The notes beneath the pieces were generated by a model that saw only the letters and a list, made by a program, of their open reading frames with translations, did not search any database and was not told where the DNA came from. The translations under genes were made by a program, and so were the position numbers. A stretch of 64,000 bases of DNA from NCBI GenBank assembly GCA_023935145.1, contig CM043699.1, positions 63,158,138-63,222,137 on the forward strand, written 5' to 3'. Positions 1-11,075 of this stretch are shown in pieces. The first letter of the stretch is position 1; every line of letters begins with the position of its first letter. This DNA comes from Bretschneidera sinensis. Its lineage: Eukaryota; Streptophyta; Magnoliopsida; Brassicales; Akaniaceae.

Positions 1-3000
1 ATAGTAAGTATGAAGGTCAATGGTGATAAAATAGAATTTAAATTTTTTGATGCATTGAAACTACCTCAAGATGATATGGAATGCTTTAATGTATACATGA
101 TGCAAAGTTTTGTTGAGCAAGCTTTTTAGGTCTAGCACATTGATCCATTAGAGACCACTATTACCCATATCCTTACAAAAGTGGATATTGAACAAAAATC
201 TGAAGATGTTACCGATGACATTATTAAAGTTGTGCACCTCCTTGAGGCTTCTCCAAAACACTCAAGTAAGTATGCTCCTCCATTTGAATCTCTCATACCT
301 ACTAACACTACTGTTCTTCCTTCCATTATTCAGGCACCGACATTGGAATTAAAACAGCTGCCAGAGCATTTAACTTATGCCTATTTGGGAGAGAAGAAGA
401 CATTACCTATGATTGTGGCTGCTAATTTGAGTATCAGAGAAGAAGAGAAATTATTAAGAGTTCTTAGGGAGCATAGATCTACCATTGGATGGACCATTGC
501 TGACACTAAGGGGATAATTCCAGCCAAGTGCATGCATAATATCTACTTGAGGATGAAGCAAAGCACACTCGAGATGCTCAAAGAAGACTTAACCCACACA
601 TGAAAGAGGTAGTAAAGGCCGAGGTATTAAAACTATTAGATGTTGGCATTATCTACCCCATCTCCGATAGTAAATGGGTAAGTCCTGTCCAAATTGTTCT
701 TAAAAAGAGTGGGATCATAGTGGTGAAGAATGAGGATGAGGAGCTCATACCTACAAGAAAAACAACTGGTTGGAGAGTATGCATTGACTACCGAAGATTG
801 AAAAAAGTCACCAGAAAAGATCACTTCCCCTTGCCATTCATTGATCAGATGTTAGAAAGATTAGCAGGCCATAGCTATTATTACTTCTTGGATGGGTACA
901 GTGGGTATAAGCAAATTGCTATAGCACCTGAGGATCAAGAAAAGACTACCTTCATATGTCCTTTCGGTACATTTGCCTATCGAAGGATGCCTTTCGGATT
1001 ATGCAACGCACCAGCCACTTTTCAAAGATGTATGACGAGCATATTTTCCGATATGGTGGAGAAATACATTGAGGTATTCATGGAGGATTTTAGTGTTTTT
1101 GGTTCTAATTTTGATGAATGCCTAAATCATTTAGAGAGTGTCCTAAAGAGATGTGAAGAGAGCAACTTAGTGCTAAATTGGGAGAAATGTCACTTTATGG
1201 TCCAACAAAGCATTGTGTTGGGTCATTCCATCTCCAACAAAGGTATTAAGGTAGACAAGGCTAAAATAGACATCATTTCAAAGTTACCTCCTCCTCTCAT
1301 AGTCGAGGGTATTAGAAGTTTCCTTGGACATATCGGTTTTTATAGACGATTCATCAAGGATTTCTCCAAGATCTCGAGACCTCTTTGTGCATTGTTAGCT
1401 AAAGATTCAAAGTTTGAGTGGACTGATAATTGTATGAAAGCTTTCAATACATTAAAGGATGTTCTCACCTCTGCCCCAATTATGATGGCACCAGATTAGA
1501 ATCTTCTATTCGAATTGATGTGTGATGCCAGTGACTTTGCCCTGGGAGCCGTCTTAGGTCAAAGAGTCAATAAGGTACCTCATGTTATTTACTATGCTTC
1601 TAGAACTTTAAATGATGCTTAGCTTAACTATTCTACTACCGAAAATGAGTTGTTAGCTGTTATTTCTACTTTAGAGAAGTTTAGATTATATCTTATTAGT
1701 TCCAAGGTTATTGTATTCACTAATCATGCTGCTTTGAGATATATATTTTATAAGAAAGATGCAAAGCCTAGGTTAACCAGATGGGTACTCCTGTTGCAAG
1801 AATTTGATTTGGAGATCAAAGACAATAAAGGCAGTGAGAATGTGGTTGCAGATCATTTATCAAGGCTACCCTATGAGAATGACAGAAATGAGCTGCCTTT
1901 GAATGAGAACTTCCCTTATGAATAATTATTCGCACTAGAGGTAAAACTTCCATAGTATGTTGATATTGTCAATTATCTAACTGCTAAGGTTTTTCCCCCA
2001 GGTATGACCACACAAGAAAAGAAGTGGCTAATATCTATGTCCAGATCCTACCATTGGGATGACCCTTACCTCCTCAAATTCGGCCCCAATCAAATCATCA
2101 GACAGTGTGTCTCAGAAGATGAGTACTTGAGCTTATTACAACACTGCCATCAGTTTGCTTGTGGAGGACATTTTAGGGCCAAGAGAATAGCTCTTAAGGT
2201 ATTACAATCTGGTTTTTATTGGCCTAATCTATTTAAAAATGCCTTCTCCTTTTGCAGCTTATGTGATAGATGCCAGCGGACAGGTAATATCTCTTCCCGA
2301 AATCAGATGCCCCTACAAAATATTCATATAGTAGAACTTTTGATGTATGGGGCATTGATTTCATGGGTCCATTTCCTAACTCCTTTGGTTATTTATATAT
2401 TCTTGTGGGTGTGCATTATATGTCCAAATGGGTCGAGGCTGTCCCCTCAAAGACTAATGATCACAAAGTGGTTGTAAAGTTTCTACAAGCTAACATCTTT
2501 ACTCGGTTTGGGACCCCAAGAGCAATCATTAGCGATGGCAGCAGCCACTTTCATCATCACTATTTTGCTGCACTACTCAGAAAATATGAGATCACTCATA
2601 AAGTTGGCACTCTATATCATCCTCAAACCAGTGGCCAAGTGGAGATAAGTAACCGAGAGATCAAAAGAATTCTAGAGAGGACTGTGAATCCTAATCGGAA
2701 GGATTAGTCCTTGTGCCTGAATGATGCTCTATGGGCATATAGGATAGCTTACAAAAATCCGATTGGCATGTCTCCATACCGCCTATTCTTTGGGAAAGCA
2801 TGCCATCTCCCGGTATAATTAGAGCATCGAGTATATTGGGCCATAAAGCAATTCAATTTTGATATGAAACAAGCGGGTGAGAAGAGGAAGCTACACTTAA
2901 ATGAGCTGGAAGAATTAAGATATGATGCCTATGAGAATGCCAAGCTCTACAAAGAATGGACAAAAGCATGCCATGATAAACAACTGGTTAGGAAAGAGTT

Positions 3001-3235
3001 TCATGTGGGAAAAAAGGTGTTGCTATACGACTCAAGTTTAAGACTATTCCCAGGAAAACTCAAGTCCCGATGGTATGGTCCTTATGTGGTCACCAAGGTT
3101 TTTCCTCATGGTGCTTTGGAGGTCCATGGTTCCAATGAAAATCAGCCCTTCACGGTAAATGGACACAGAGCCCAACCATACCTTGAAATCAACTTGCCTC
3201 CTAGAGATGAAGACTTGGCACTTCAATTTGTCTAG
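1..3235 (+). pseudogene. Athila-like pol relic of element A (RT, RNase H, integrase)
   Basis: Relic of the polyprotein that reverse-transcribes and integrates the element. The protease-RT linker covers 1-560, RT about 600-1500, RNase H about 1500-1900, and integrase about 2000-3235. Visible motifs include the RT core DYRRLKK and FGLCNAPATFQR, the integrase HHCC zinc finger around 2145-2275, the core aspartate in IISDG, and the glutamate in [11 protein letters not shown]. The RT catalytic box reads FMED rather than F(M/V)DD, so one metal-binding Asp is Glu (codon 1083-1085). Frames shift near 560-600 and near 2340. In-frame stops at 1497-1499, 1620-1622, 1923-1925 and 2705-2707 fall where relatives have Trp or Gln. 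It is certainly non-functional as it stands. Confidence 0.9.
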
Positions 3236-4126
3236 TATGCCGCTGATCTAGGAGCACTTGAACCACATGAGGTGGGCTCTGAGTGGCCCCTCCAAAGAGC
3301 GTAGCACTGAAGCTACTATAGAGAGTGCTTGAGCAGTTTTCACTTGCATTACATATAGCTTAAGCTCCTCTATCAAGTTTAGTGGTACTGAGGCCACTAA
3401 AGTACAGTAAGGTTGTATTGTTCTATAGCTATTGATTCAGTCTCGGTAAGTTAAATTGTCTATGCATTCTGCCTTGCACTTGATCGCACATTAACTGCTC
3501 TCCAGAGCGCATGAGCGCACCCCATCAACAAGCTTCTGCCACAAATGCGATCGAGTACACTCGAGGCAAAACTCACGTGCTCACTTTAAAAACAAATTTG
3601 TCTCATTCTTCCTCTTTACACTCAATCGCAACTGCCTAGCTCTCTCGCTCTCTCGCCCTTTGCAGCCCTAAAATCAACCTCCAGCTAACCACAACCATCA
3701 CCATCACGCCCAAATCAATTGCAATCACAGACACACTTCCCCCATTCCATTTACCCACTCTCTCTCTTTCTCATTCCCCCTTCACATCCACTTCACATTC
3801 ACAAATCCACACGATAGGGCCATTAACGATTTTCTTTAAATTACTTACATACCATCACACACTACGTTTTAATTTATATTTTCCTGTGTTGATTGTCTTG
3901 TGTTCTGATTGTGTATTTTCATGTTACAGGACGTTGGGATCAAGTTCATATGATTTTTACAGCTTCGAGCTTCTGTTGCACATCAACTGTTCGATAAATT
4001 GTCCGAACCACTACGCTCGAGCACACATTCCCTATGATCGAGTGCAAGTTCTGCAGTCTGATCGAGCGCACATAACTTATGATTGAGCGCACATTTGACA
4101 ACAACTGCATTTTCATACCTCAGCAA
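3236..4126 (+). promoter_or_regulatory. Spacer before the third ORF of element A, possible internal promoter
   Basis: No ORF is seen in these 890 bases. Two clusters of CpG-rich GATCGAG and GAGCGCA motifs occur at about 3500-3565 and 4010-4095. Between them lie a TTTAAAAA stretch at about 3586, a CT-rich leader-like tract (3600-3800) and a pyrimidine-AG splice-acceptor-like site at about 3929. The same GATCGA-type motif is repeated in the LTR promoters of elements B and D, upstream of their TATA boxes. By analogy this spacer may hold a promoter or splice acceptor for the ORF that follows. That is inference only. Confidence 0.4.
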
Positions 4127-5290
4127 ATGGCCTCAAGTTCCTAAGCCTCCAGAAGCCACTCCCATTCCACCCAACCTAGTTTCAAGCAGCGTGAAATACT
4201 GTTCAAGACTACATTTAACATAGATGAGGACTTCAAGAGCTTGGACGCCATGAGATTGGTGGTCTAAGAGTTCAAGGTCCAAGGCCTCAAGTGACTGTTC
4301 AAGCCAGTTTGTTTGACGGCCTACATTCAATTCGTGGTCAGCTTCTATGAGAACCTGACTTATGATTGCACTCGCCCAGAAATCCTATCCTCTTCAATAC
4401 AAGGCAAGTTCATTAAGCTGACCACCGCTGACATTGACTAGCCTCCACTGCTGTGTTGAGTCCCCTCCAGAGGACACCCATATAGAGGAGCAGCCAGACC
4501 TATTTCCTCTACCCCACATCATCGATGACATGTGTGTGGGCCAGTATGCGGACCGGCACAATAATGCGGGGAGCTGGTCGAAGTTGCCTCCTCGCCTATG
4601 GCTTGTGGACTCCATCCTCTAGTGTAATATGTGCCATTTAGGGCACAAGACTCAGATGAGGGACTCGTTCATCCAGGCCTTGTATGCTTTTCATCGGGGA
4701 CACTGGTATTCCATACCATCCATCATATGGAGTCAGATACACAAGTTTTAGGACCATGTGCACGGCCGTCATACCACCACGGCCAATGCTTGGGGGCTCC
4801 GTTTTCCCTTCCTACTCACCCATATCTTTAAGAAGAAAGGAAGTAGGGGCTCCTCACTAGATGGACCAGTCACAGACCACTCGTTCTTTGGGGAGCCCAA
4901 TGGAACCTCAACCAGTCCCATATGCCCCCAGGACCTCGGGGGCATGTCCCAGCTACTGAGCCTATGGCGGAGGATCTGATGGACACCAAGCACCCGATAG
5001 TGAGCCATATATAGGAAGAGGACCAGCTAGATATGGGGTCCACAGAGTACCAACACCTTCTCGAGGAGCTGTCCTCCTTCCACTTCGAGCTCTCCGATAT
5101 CCGTCGAGAGGATAGGGATGCGATCCTGCTGATCCATTAGCGGATAGATGGTTTGGAGGCGCAGTTTACACGATAGGAGGCGATGCTACAAGCCATCCTC
5201 GATTGCCTACCTCCTATTCCCGGTACCTCTTCGACTGTACGTCCCGACGACCAGCAGTGAGAGGATACCCCGTCTAGCTGAAGATGTAAA
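4127..5290 (+). pseudogene. Third ORF of element A (plant transposon protein-like), decayed
   Basis: A coding relic starts at the ATG at 4127 and runs, through several frames, to about 5290. The N-terminal part has phrases such as FYENLTYDC and IQGKFIKLTTADI, resembling the family often labelled putative plant transposon protein, found downstream of pol in Athila elements. Later parts are a proline-rich stretch and an acidic helix-rich tail around 5030-5200. A stop occurs at the sixth codon and at least eight more follow, with frame changes near 4440-4640 and 4760. The homologous ORF of element G (36122-37038, -) is better preserved. Its function is unknown; it is sometimes called env-like by position, and no signal peptide or membrane segment can be argued here. 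Confidence 0.65.
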
Positions 5291-5563
5291 ACTTAGCGCT
5301 CATGGGAGGCACCCCACAACATATCCTTTTCATTATAGTATTTTTTATTTTTTTATTTATGTTTATTTATCTGTCTATTTTTCATATTTCTTGTTTTTCG
5401 GCTCAACATTTGTTTTTCTTTTTCAGGAACATAGTGCGTGCATCTAGTTCAAGTTTGGGGGTGTGCTACGAGCAATGCTAGTAGTGTAGTTTTCCATCTC
5501 CCAGGTCAAATATTTTCATGTTATTCACACATTGAGGACAATATATATATCAAGTTTGGGGGT
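5270..5563 (+). promoter_or_regulatory. Conserved Athila 3' module of element A: post-ORF block, stem-loop, duplicated polypurine tract
   Basis: Three cis-features follow the last ORF. At 5270-5318 is a block (core AAACTTAGCGCT, then GGGAGGCACCCC) that also occurs in elements B, B2 and C. At 5449-5461 and 5551-5563 the polypurine-like CAAGTTTGGGGGT appears twice. Between them, at 5527-5543, is a CATTG-AGGA-CAAT motif, a decayed form of the stem-loop that is perfect in C and G. The polypurine tracts would prime plus-strand synthesis; two copies about 100 bp apart, well upstream of the LTR, suggest internal priming. The role of the other parts is unknown. Confidence 0.6.
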
Positions 5564-7125
5564 AGGGAGAAATGCATGCACACACTTGAAACACATATAC
5601 ACACTAGGTCCTAGTTTTTTTTTTTAAGAAAGAAAAATGCATGTTCATTTTGTGTTAAAAATTTTTGATTGATTTAAAACAAATATTATGATAGAACTTC
5701 ATCAGTAAGCTTAAAATCTAAAGCAGATAGTCTAATGATAAAGTTTTAAAGCTCTTAATTACCTACCTCAAGGCATTTAGGAATTCACAAAGTTGATCTA
5801 AATCTAACACGAGCACATTAGCACATAATGGTGTGAGGTATGACATATAATCTCTATGTATATGTTTCCATGACCTAGCTGTAATCGGGTAACTCGTTAG
5901 AATAACATTTTGGCATAGAAAAAATAAAGAAGAATGTCATTATGCAAAAAGAGAAACTAAAATGCTCCTAATGATCATTAAATAAACTTTCCATTGAGTA
6001 ACTGGACCTCTTACCTCATAAAGCAGTGAGTGTTCATGTCCAAAGGTGGGGATGAAGCATATAATGATCATTAAATAAAAGTTTCCACTGAGTAACTGGA
6101 CTTCTTGCCTCAGTAAGCAGTGAGTGTTCACGTCAAAAGGTGGGGATTTTGCAAGGAAGCATTAAGACCAGTTATTTTCAAAGCCTTTTTTACTCGAGTT
6201 AGTAAGTCCTTAGGGGTGTTTTTACACCTACTGCCCTAAAACCATCTGGTTTGAGAGTCATTTGCTAAACACTCACTACAAGGGTCAATTAGAAAGCTTA
6301 ATGGAACTCAACTTAGCAAAAAAGCTAATGATAAAAGAAAAGGAAAAGAAAGAAAACTTTGCCACTAGTGTTCAGTCTAATTGGAAATTCGATGAAGGTT
6401 AAGACACTGAAACACTATACAGTAGAGATATTTGGAAGTTTCATCTCTTTGTGCTAATTCACCACATTTCCATATATATATTCATTGATTACCTTTGCCA
6501 ATAGCCATGTTATGATGCTTTAATTGATTAATGCCTTTTTTTTTATTGAATTCCTCATATGTGTGTGTCTGATCAACGTATGCATGTGGTATGGATTAGT
6601 TAGTTAGATCAATTTGGAAGACCGAGTCCTGGGTTTGACAATAGTAACAAAAGAAATCCACGCCGGATTCTTGGGTTAACCAACATGAGAAATTGGGAGT
6701 ATACACCATACCCTAGGTCTCGTGTGGTTGTCAATTTTCACAAATCTTATGCTCTCTTAAGGAACAACTCAGTATACATCATGCTGAATCCCTTAAGAAA
6801 GAAAAGAATTAGAGTAGATACTATGCCTAACTCGTTGCTTAGAGAGATCAATAGCTTAAGGAGTAGATACCATGCCTTTAGGTTGACAACCATTAGGTAT
6901 TCATAGTAAGGCTAGAGCATTAGCACATTACTTATTGTGGAAGTATAATTAGTGGTGGATATCAAAGCCCTATGTTCTCATCATTATCAATCTAGACTTA
7001 ACATTTGTTTCTATCAATTTTCATATTGTGAAATTGATTTTAAAACGAAATTCACCAATCCCTGTGGAGATGATCTCGCACTTGCACACTATACTACCGT
7101 TGACCTTGTGCACTTGCAAGTAAAA
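5564..7125 (+). other. 3' untranslated region and probable 3' LTR remnant of element A
   Basis: No gene is seen. 5968-6150 holds a tandem repeat (listed separately). 6327-6358 is a purine-rich tract. 6170-6480 resembles the 3' region of element B. From about 6560 the sequence changes type, and 7060-7122 (direct-repeat-like GCACTTGCA, then GTAAAACT) resembles the end of Athila LTRs. No clean TG...CA boundaries or second copy are present, so the LTR call is tentative and the element may be chimeric here. Confidence 0.45.
5960..6150 (+). repeat. Two-copy tandem repeat of about 90 bp in the 3' region of element A
   Basis: Two adjacent copies share ATGATCATTAAATAAA, then GAGTAACTGGAC, CAGTGAGTGTTCA and AAAGGTGGGGAT. 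The same two-copy repeat, in reverse complement, is present in element B at about 51505-51680 and in the B2 fragment at about 59805-59965. The duplication therefore predates the split of A and B. Confidence 0.85.
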
Positions 7126-8019
7126 CTGTACGATTATTTTTTTATTTATTTAGGTAGATAAACACATAACACCTCCTTCTAGCTTTCATTACATCAGCAT
7201 CAAGTAGGTGAGGTTTCCTTGTGCCTTCTAGATCTAGGAGTTTTGTCCCATTAACATTTTATCACCTTTTGGAATAAGAAAAATAGCCTCAAGTACACGT
7301 TAGAGTCGCAGATACTCAATGTTGGAGTGCCACCATTTAGGCCTGGCACTGGACATGTGTGTTATAGGCCTGCCATGGGTGGAGTTACTACTCCCATTTC
7401 GTAGTCCATTGCACAATCTCTATGTCATGTTCACCTTTGTGACTCAGTTTCCTGGGTTTATTCTATTATTGCATGCAGTAAGCACACAGTTATAGCTTGA
7501 TCCATGACATCACCCTCTTAGTCTTCCCTCTATCTTAGCTTTAACATAACCAAGATCGAACAATATGGCTAACCTCCTAACTTACTTCGACCTCTCATTT
7601 TTTTTTAGGAGTTACACATTTACCATACTTGAGCTAATGAAAACTATGGTGAAATCCTTTGCTAATAAAACAAGCAGTACTGTTACCTTGAAAACTTTTC
7701 ACTTTTCCCTCATACGAGTTCAATTGTCCTTTCCCTTCAAATTATCCCTTGATCTGCTCCATGCATGCCATAATAAATTAAGCTTCTAAACTTGTCATAA
7801 CTTTGGTCCTTCCTCCACAGCTCCGTAAAAGACTCGACAACCACCATAATGCGAGTGAGACCTTGCAAACCTCTCTTTTGTAGATTTTTTTGGTCACTTG
7901 CTCAAGCAGTTTGAATAAAAACCTTGAAAATCTTCTCACCATGACCACAAATAACCTCTGCTTATTGTGTGTGCTACTATGAATTTTCATGCGTCTAATC
8001 CTCTACCTTGTGTTGGAGT
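7126..8019 (-). mobile_element. Chromovirus LTR and 3'-interior debris (K)
   Basis: No ORF of note. On the minus strand, sequence from about 7509 down to about 7200 resembles the LTR of fragment J (41938-42536), with the LTR tip ATGTCATGG near 7509. 7510-8019 would then be the 3' interior of the same element. Similarity is loose, estimated by eye, and the left edge is not defined. Confidence 0.35.
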
Positions 8020-8576
8020 TGTTGATGCCGAAAGAACCTTACTGACCTGGCATTGACTTCAAAGGATCTGGGGTTGACTCCTTGGGATCTGCATAAGTGA
8101 ACAGGGGTGAATTAAGAGACCTTCAAGAGGAGATAAAAGGGAGACCTCCGAGGGCGCTCCTAAGCTCTAGTTAAGACGAGGCCTTAAGAGAGGCCGATAA
8201 TTAAGTCATACAGATTTTTCCTTGTGTATGTGAAAATAGGAAAGTTGTTTTTAAACTTACATACCTTTAGCTATTTATAGTATTCTGAGTGGAGATCACC
8301 CACGTGGGAGAGGGATAGCCTTACCCCTGTAATCCTGGGCTCCTGGAGTTAAGTCTTAGTCGCGTGTTCGAGAGAGTCACGTGTTTCAGAGAGTCATGTG
8401 TTTTAGAGGGGGTTAGGCCCGCTAATCACACTTTGTCGTGGCGATGGCATGATTTGCCCATTCCACGTGTGCCTTGTTATACCACAGAGGCTAGACATAT
8501 GTCAGCGCCCTACGGGGGATGGAAGACCCCACGTGTCAGCGTCCTATTGGATGAGGGTATTATGGGCTCCATTATA
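8020..8576 (-). repeat. 3' LTR of Tat-like element I1
   Basis: Starts TGTTGATGCC, like the I2 LTR at 43195. It ends before GGGCCCCCACTTCC, the reverse complement of a polypurine tract also present in I2 at 43916. A minus-strand TATA box (CTATAAATAG) lies at 8271-8280. The end reads TATA instead of the expected CA, presumably mutated. Confidence 0.7.
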
Positions 8577-8949
8577 GGGCCCCCACTTCCTCAGGTACCT
8601 GTGCCTTGAGAAAGTAAAATGTGATGTTCGTACCATGGCTGAGTGTTTGCACTTAGAGATATTGGGAAACTGATGGTTCGCATCTTTGAACTGAGGAATC
8701 CTGGAGCCAGTCTAGCTTTCGTGCTCATGCCTGGGGATTTTAGGCCGAGCGTGTGAGGAGCAGCTCGCATGCTCGGTCTTGGAGGTCTTGGGCCTAGTGT
8801 GTGAGGAGCAGCTCACATGCTCAGTCTTGGATGCTTTGTATTGAGCTTGTAAAGAGCAATCAATACGCTCGGTCTTGGAGACTTTGGGCAGAGTGTGTGA
8901 GGAGAAATCTATACGCTCGGTCTTGGATATTTTGGGCCGAGTGTGTGAC
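8577..8949 (+). repeat. Short array of imperfect hairpin repeats in I1
   Basis: After the polypurine tract (8577-8592), about five units of roughly 48 bp occupy 8745-8949. Each has a left arm like CCGAGCGTGTG, a loop like AGGAGCAGCT and a right arm like CATACGCTCGG. The arms match those of the 98-bp array of I2, but loop and spacer differ. The last unit is cut by the copia insertion; its right arm lies at 25724-25734. Confidence 0.75.
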
Positions 8950-9762
8950 TGTTGGTATTTATCTAAGGTTTAAACATGTCTAAACATGGTTCAAATATGG
9001 TTAAAGTCTAAACCAAGGTTGGAAGATTAAAATACAGCAAGTTAAAGGACTGCACACAAGTGTGTGCATCACTTTGGAGCAAGGTAAAGGTAGGCACACT
9101 AGTGTGTGCCCTTCAGCTCACATTCTGGAAAAAGTGTGTGCACTGCTATGTGAAGGGCAGCATCAATGTGCGCCGTGCCTCTCCCTCACTAGTGCTGCAT
9201 CACCCAGCAAGAGAGATGCTGGAAGAAGGCCAGCGTCGCACCACTCCTCCACCAGCGCCGCACCGCCCAGAAAGTGTGCAAAAGGACTCTACCTAGCGCC
9301 GCACCGCCCCCTATTTAGCACCTAGGCACTAGGCAAACTGAAGCACACTTAGACAGCTTACTTAAACCTCCTCTTAGGTGTTTGGATGCAAGTTTAAAAT
9401 GCACAAACACAAGAGGGACTCATTGTAGTGAGGCTGGTTGTAAAGAGAGAGGAGTCTAGATTAGATAGAGAGCATTGTTAGTTCTTATCTTCTTCCTTTC
9501 TTCTCTTCTTGGTTTCTTCAAGAACTTGAGGTTTCTTAGAGAAGGTTGCTGTAATTGTAAAGAACCATTGATTTAGTGCAGAGAGCTCGAAGGAGCTCAC
9601 GGGGACGTAGGCACATTGCCGAACCTCGATAACAAATTGCTTGTCTTCTTTCTTTCTTTGATTTTCTGTTCCTATTTTTGATTCCAAATCTTTACAAGTC
9701 ATTCTAGACTTGGGTGTTTGGAAGATCACCACCTGGGCATCTTGTCAAGGTGATTTCCAATA
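8950..9762 (+). repeat. 5' LTR of the copia element, internally deleted
   Basis: 813 bp against 1018 bp for the 3' LTR. The missing 205 bp lie between AAAATGCACA and CACAAACACA, and in the 3' LTR they include the TATA box at 25244-25251. GC-rich repeats (AGCGCCGCAC type) remain at 9233-9325. As it stands this LTR lacks the promoter core. Confidence 0.88.
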
Positions 9763-9763
9763 G

Positions 9764-9775
9764 TGGTATCAGAGC
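9764..9775 (+). other. Primer binding site (initiator-Met tRNA) of the copia element
   Basis: TGGTATCAGAGC, one base after the 5' LTR, is the standard complement of the 3' end of initiator-Met tRNA. It marks the start of minus-strand synthesis. The leader 9776-10002 that follows has no ORF. Confidence 0.9.
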
Positions 9776-10002
9776 TTACACAACTAGGTATCTGAGCAAG
9801 AACAAGAAGGTGACAGAGCCAAGACTTCAAGAATCAAAGATCAACTTCTTGGGTGATTCAAGAACGGTGTAAAGATCAAGATCTGATTGTGTTCTTGAGG
9901 GTGATTCAAGAACGATGTTAAGATCCATCTTCAATCCTTGTTCTTGAGGTTTAAAAGAAAGCATTTGTGGGTAGTGCATAAATCAGGGATCTTGTCTGCA
10001 AA

Positions 10003-10087
10003 GATGGCTTCAAATTTCTGTGTTGAGAAGTTTGATGGAATGGAGACTTTGCCCTTTGGAAGCGGAAGATCAAGGCTGTTCTAATGC
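10003..10087 (+). pseudogene. Truncated copia gag start
   Basis: The ATG at 10003 opens a frame beginning MASNFCVEKFDG, the usual N-terminus of plant copia gag. It is followed shortly by a shifted AL-WKRKIKAVL-like segment. It stops being copia at about 10087. A copy of the gag start (10001-10017) is repeated at 10088-10104 and fuses straight into the LTR of element C, so only about 28 codons of gag survive. The rest of gag, protease, integrase and the RT start are absent from the window. Confidence 0.75.
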
Positions 10088-10098
10088 AAAGATGGCTT

Positions 10099-11075
10099 CA
10101 AATTGGTTATGATTGCTAACAAGCTCTAACAACCTATCTCTCCTTACTTTCTCGATAACCAAAACATGCTCTTTGATTACTTCCCTTGTTAATAAACAAC
10201 CCTAAATAAGCTCTTAGGATTTAATCTATCGACAGCATTAATAATTAGAGAGACTACCAATTCTAGCCAACAAATACACAAGCTCGATTCATTTAGACAA
10301 GGTTATATATCTCCATAACATAAATCGAAAATCTGGTTATAATCAACTTTGTTATTTTACCACTAATATTAGAACGTTTAAACAATTACGGATTTAAAGT
10401 TCTAAATGGCAATTTATTGACCTGATAATTGAGCAATGGGCCCTTTGTATCAATCAACCAAGACAATAATTGATAATAAACACGGAAGATATATAAATAG
10501 AGAAGAAATAAAAGAGCAATGAAAATTATTTAGATCTCACAATTCTTGAAGAACCAAGAATTCAATTATCCTTCAATTGGAAGAAGAGTATTTAACTACT
10601 CATAATTAAAAGAAAACCTAAAGAAAAGAGAAGAGGGATTTTCTATTCAACGGCCGCCTCTTCTGTCCGAGCTTCTTTTTTTCTTTCAGCTAGGGTTAGT
10701 ATTTATAACTTTCAAAACCCGCGGGCTGGCGCTGCAGCCTCAGCTTTCTAGCGCTGCAGCGCCAAGTTGCTGCCCCTTTTTCATATTATCACCATGCTGG
10801 CGCTGCAGCCTCAGCTTTCTAGCGCTGCAGCTCTAGGTTGCTGCCTCTTCTTCATATTATCACCATGCTGGCGCTGCAGCCTCAACTTTCTGGCGCTGCA
10901 GCTCCAGGTTGCTGCCCCATCTTCACAAATCTCTTTATTTTGACTTCAATTTGATTCAACTCCTCAATCTACTCCACAAAATACGAAACATAATCAAAAT
11001 CCAAGATTTAAGCATTTATAATCATTAAAACATGAGGAATTATAACAAACATATAGATATTATGAATCCTTATCA
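10099..11075 (-). repeat. 3' LTR of element C, truncated
   Basis: Matches 15748-16702 of the 5' LTR, ending TTATCA next to a reversed polypurine tract (11076-11090). The minus-strand TATA box is at 10699-10708. About 20 bp upstream of it are three copies of a 70-bp unit (10727-10920) rich in GGCGCTGCAG, with a perfect 12-bp palindrome GCGCTGCAGCGC at 10751-10762. Confidence 0.88.

Larger units (their letters stand above)
1..7125 (+). mobile_element. Athila-like Ty3/gypsy element A, 3' portion
   Basis: This is the 3' part of a Ty3/gypsy element; its 5' LTR, gag and most of the protease lie outside the window. In order it shows the protease-RT linker, reverse transcriptase, RNase H, integrase, a long spacer, a degraded third ORF and a 1.8-kb 3' region. 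The order pol, then extra ORF, then long 3' region is typical of the Athila lineage. Its 3' region resembles that of element B on the opposite strand (51000-52300), including a tandem 85-bp repeat. The right boundary near 7125 is where LTR-end-like sequence stops, and it is approximate. Confidence 0.85.

Noticed and set aside
4127..5290. A host gene between elements
   Set aside because: Position after integrase, similarity to the third ORF of G, and the conserved Athila 3' block right after it show that it belongs to element A.
7565..7990. Small ORFs at 7565-7789 and 7778-7990
   Set aside because: No recognisable motif; they lie in chromovirus debris and are no longer than chance.
9764..9775. 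tRNA gene fragment
   Set aside because: The tRNA complementarity here and at 15431, 31176, 39222, 41922 and 57929 is that of retrotransposon primer sites; no tRNA cloverleaf was found in the window.
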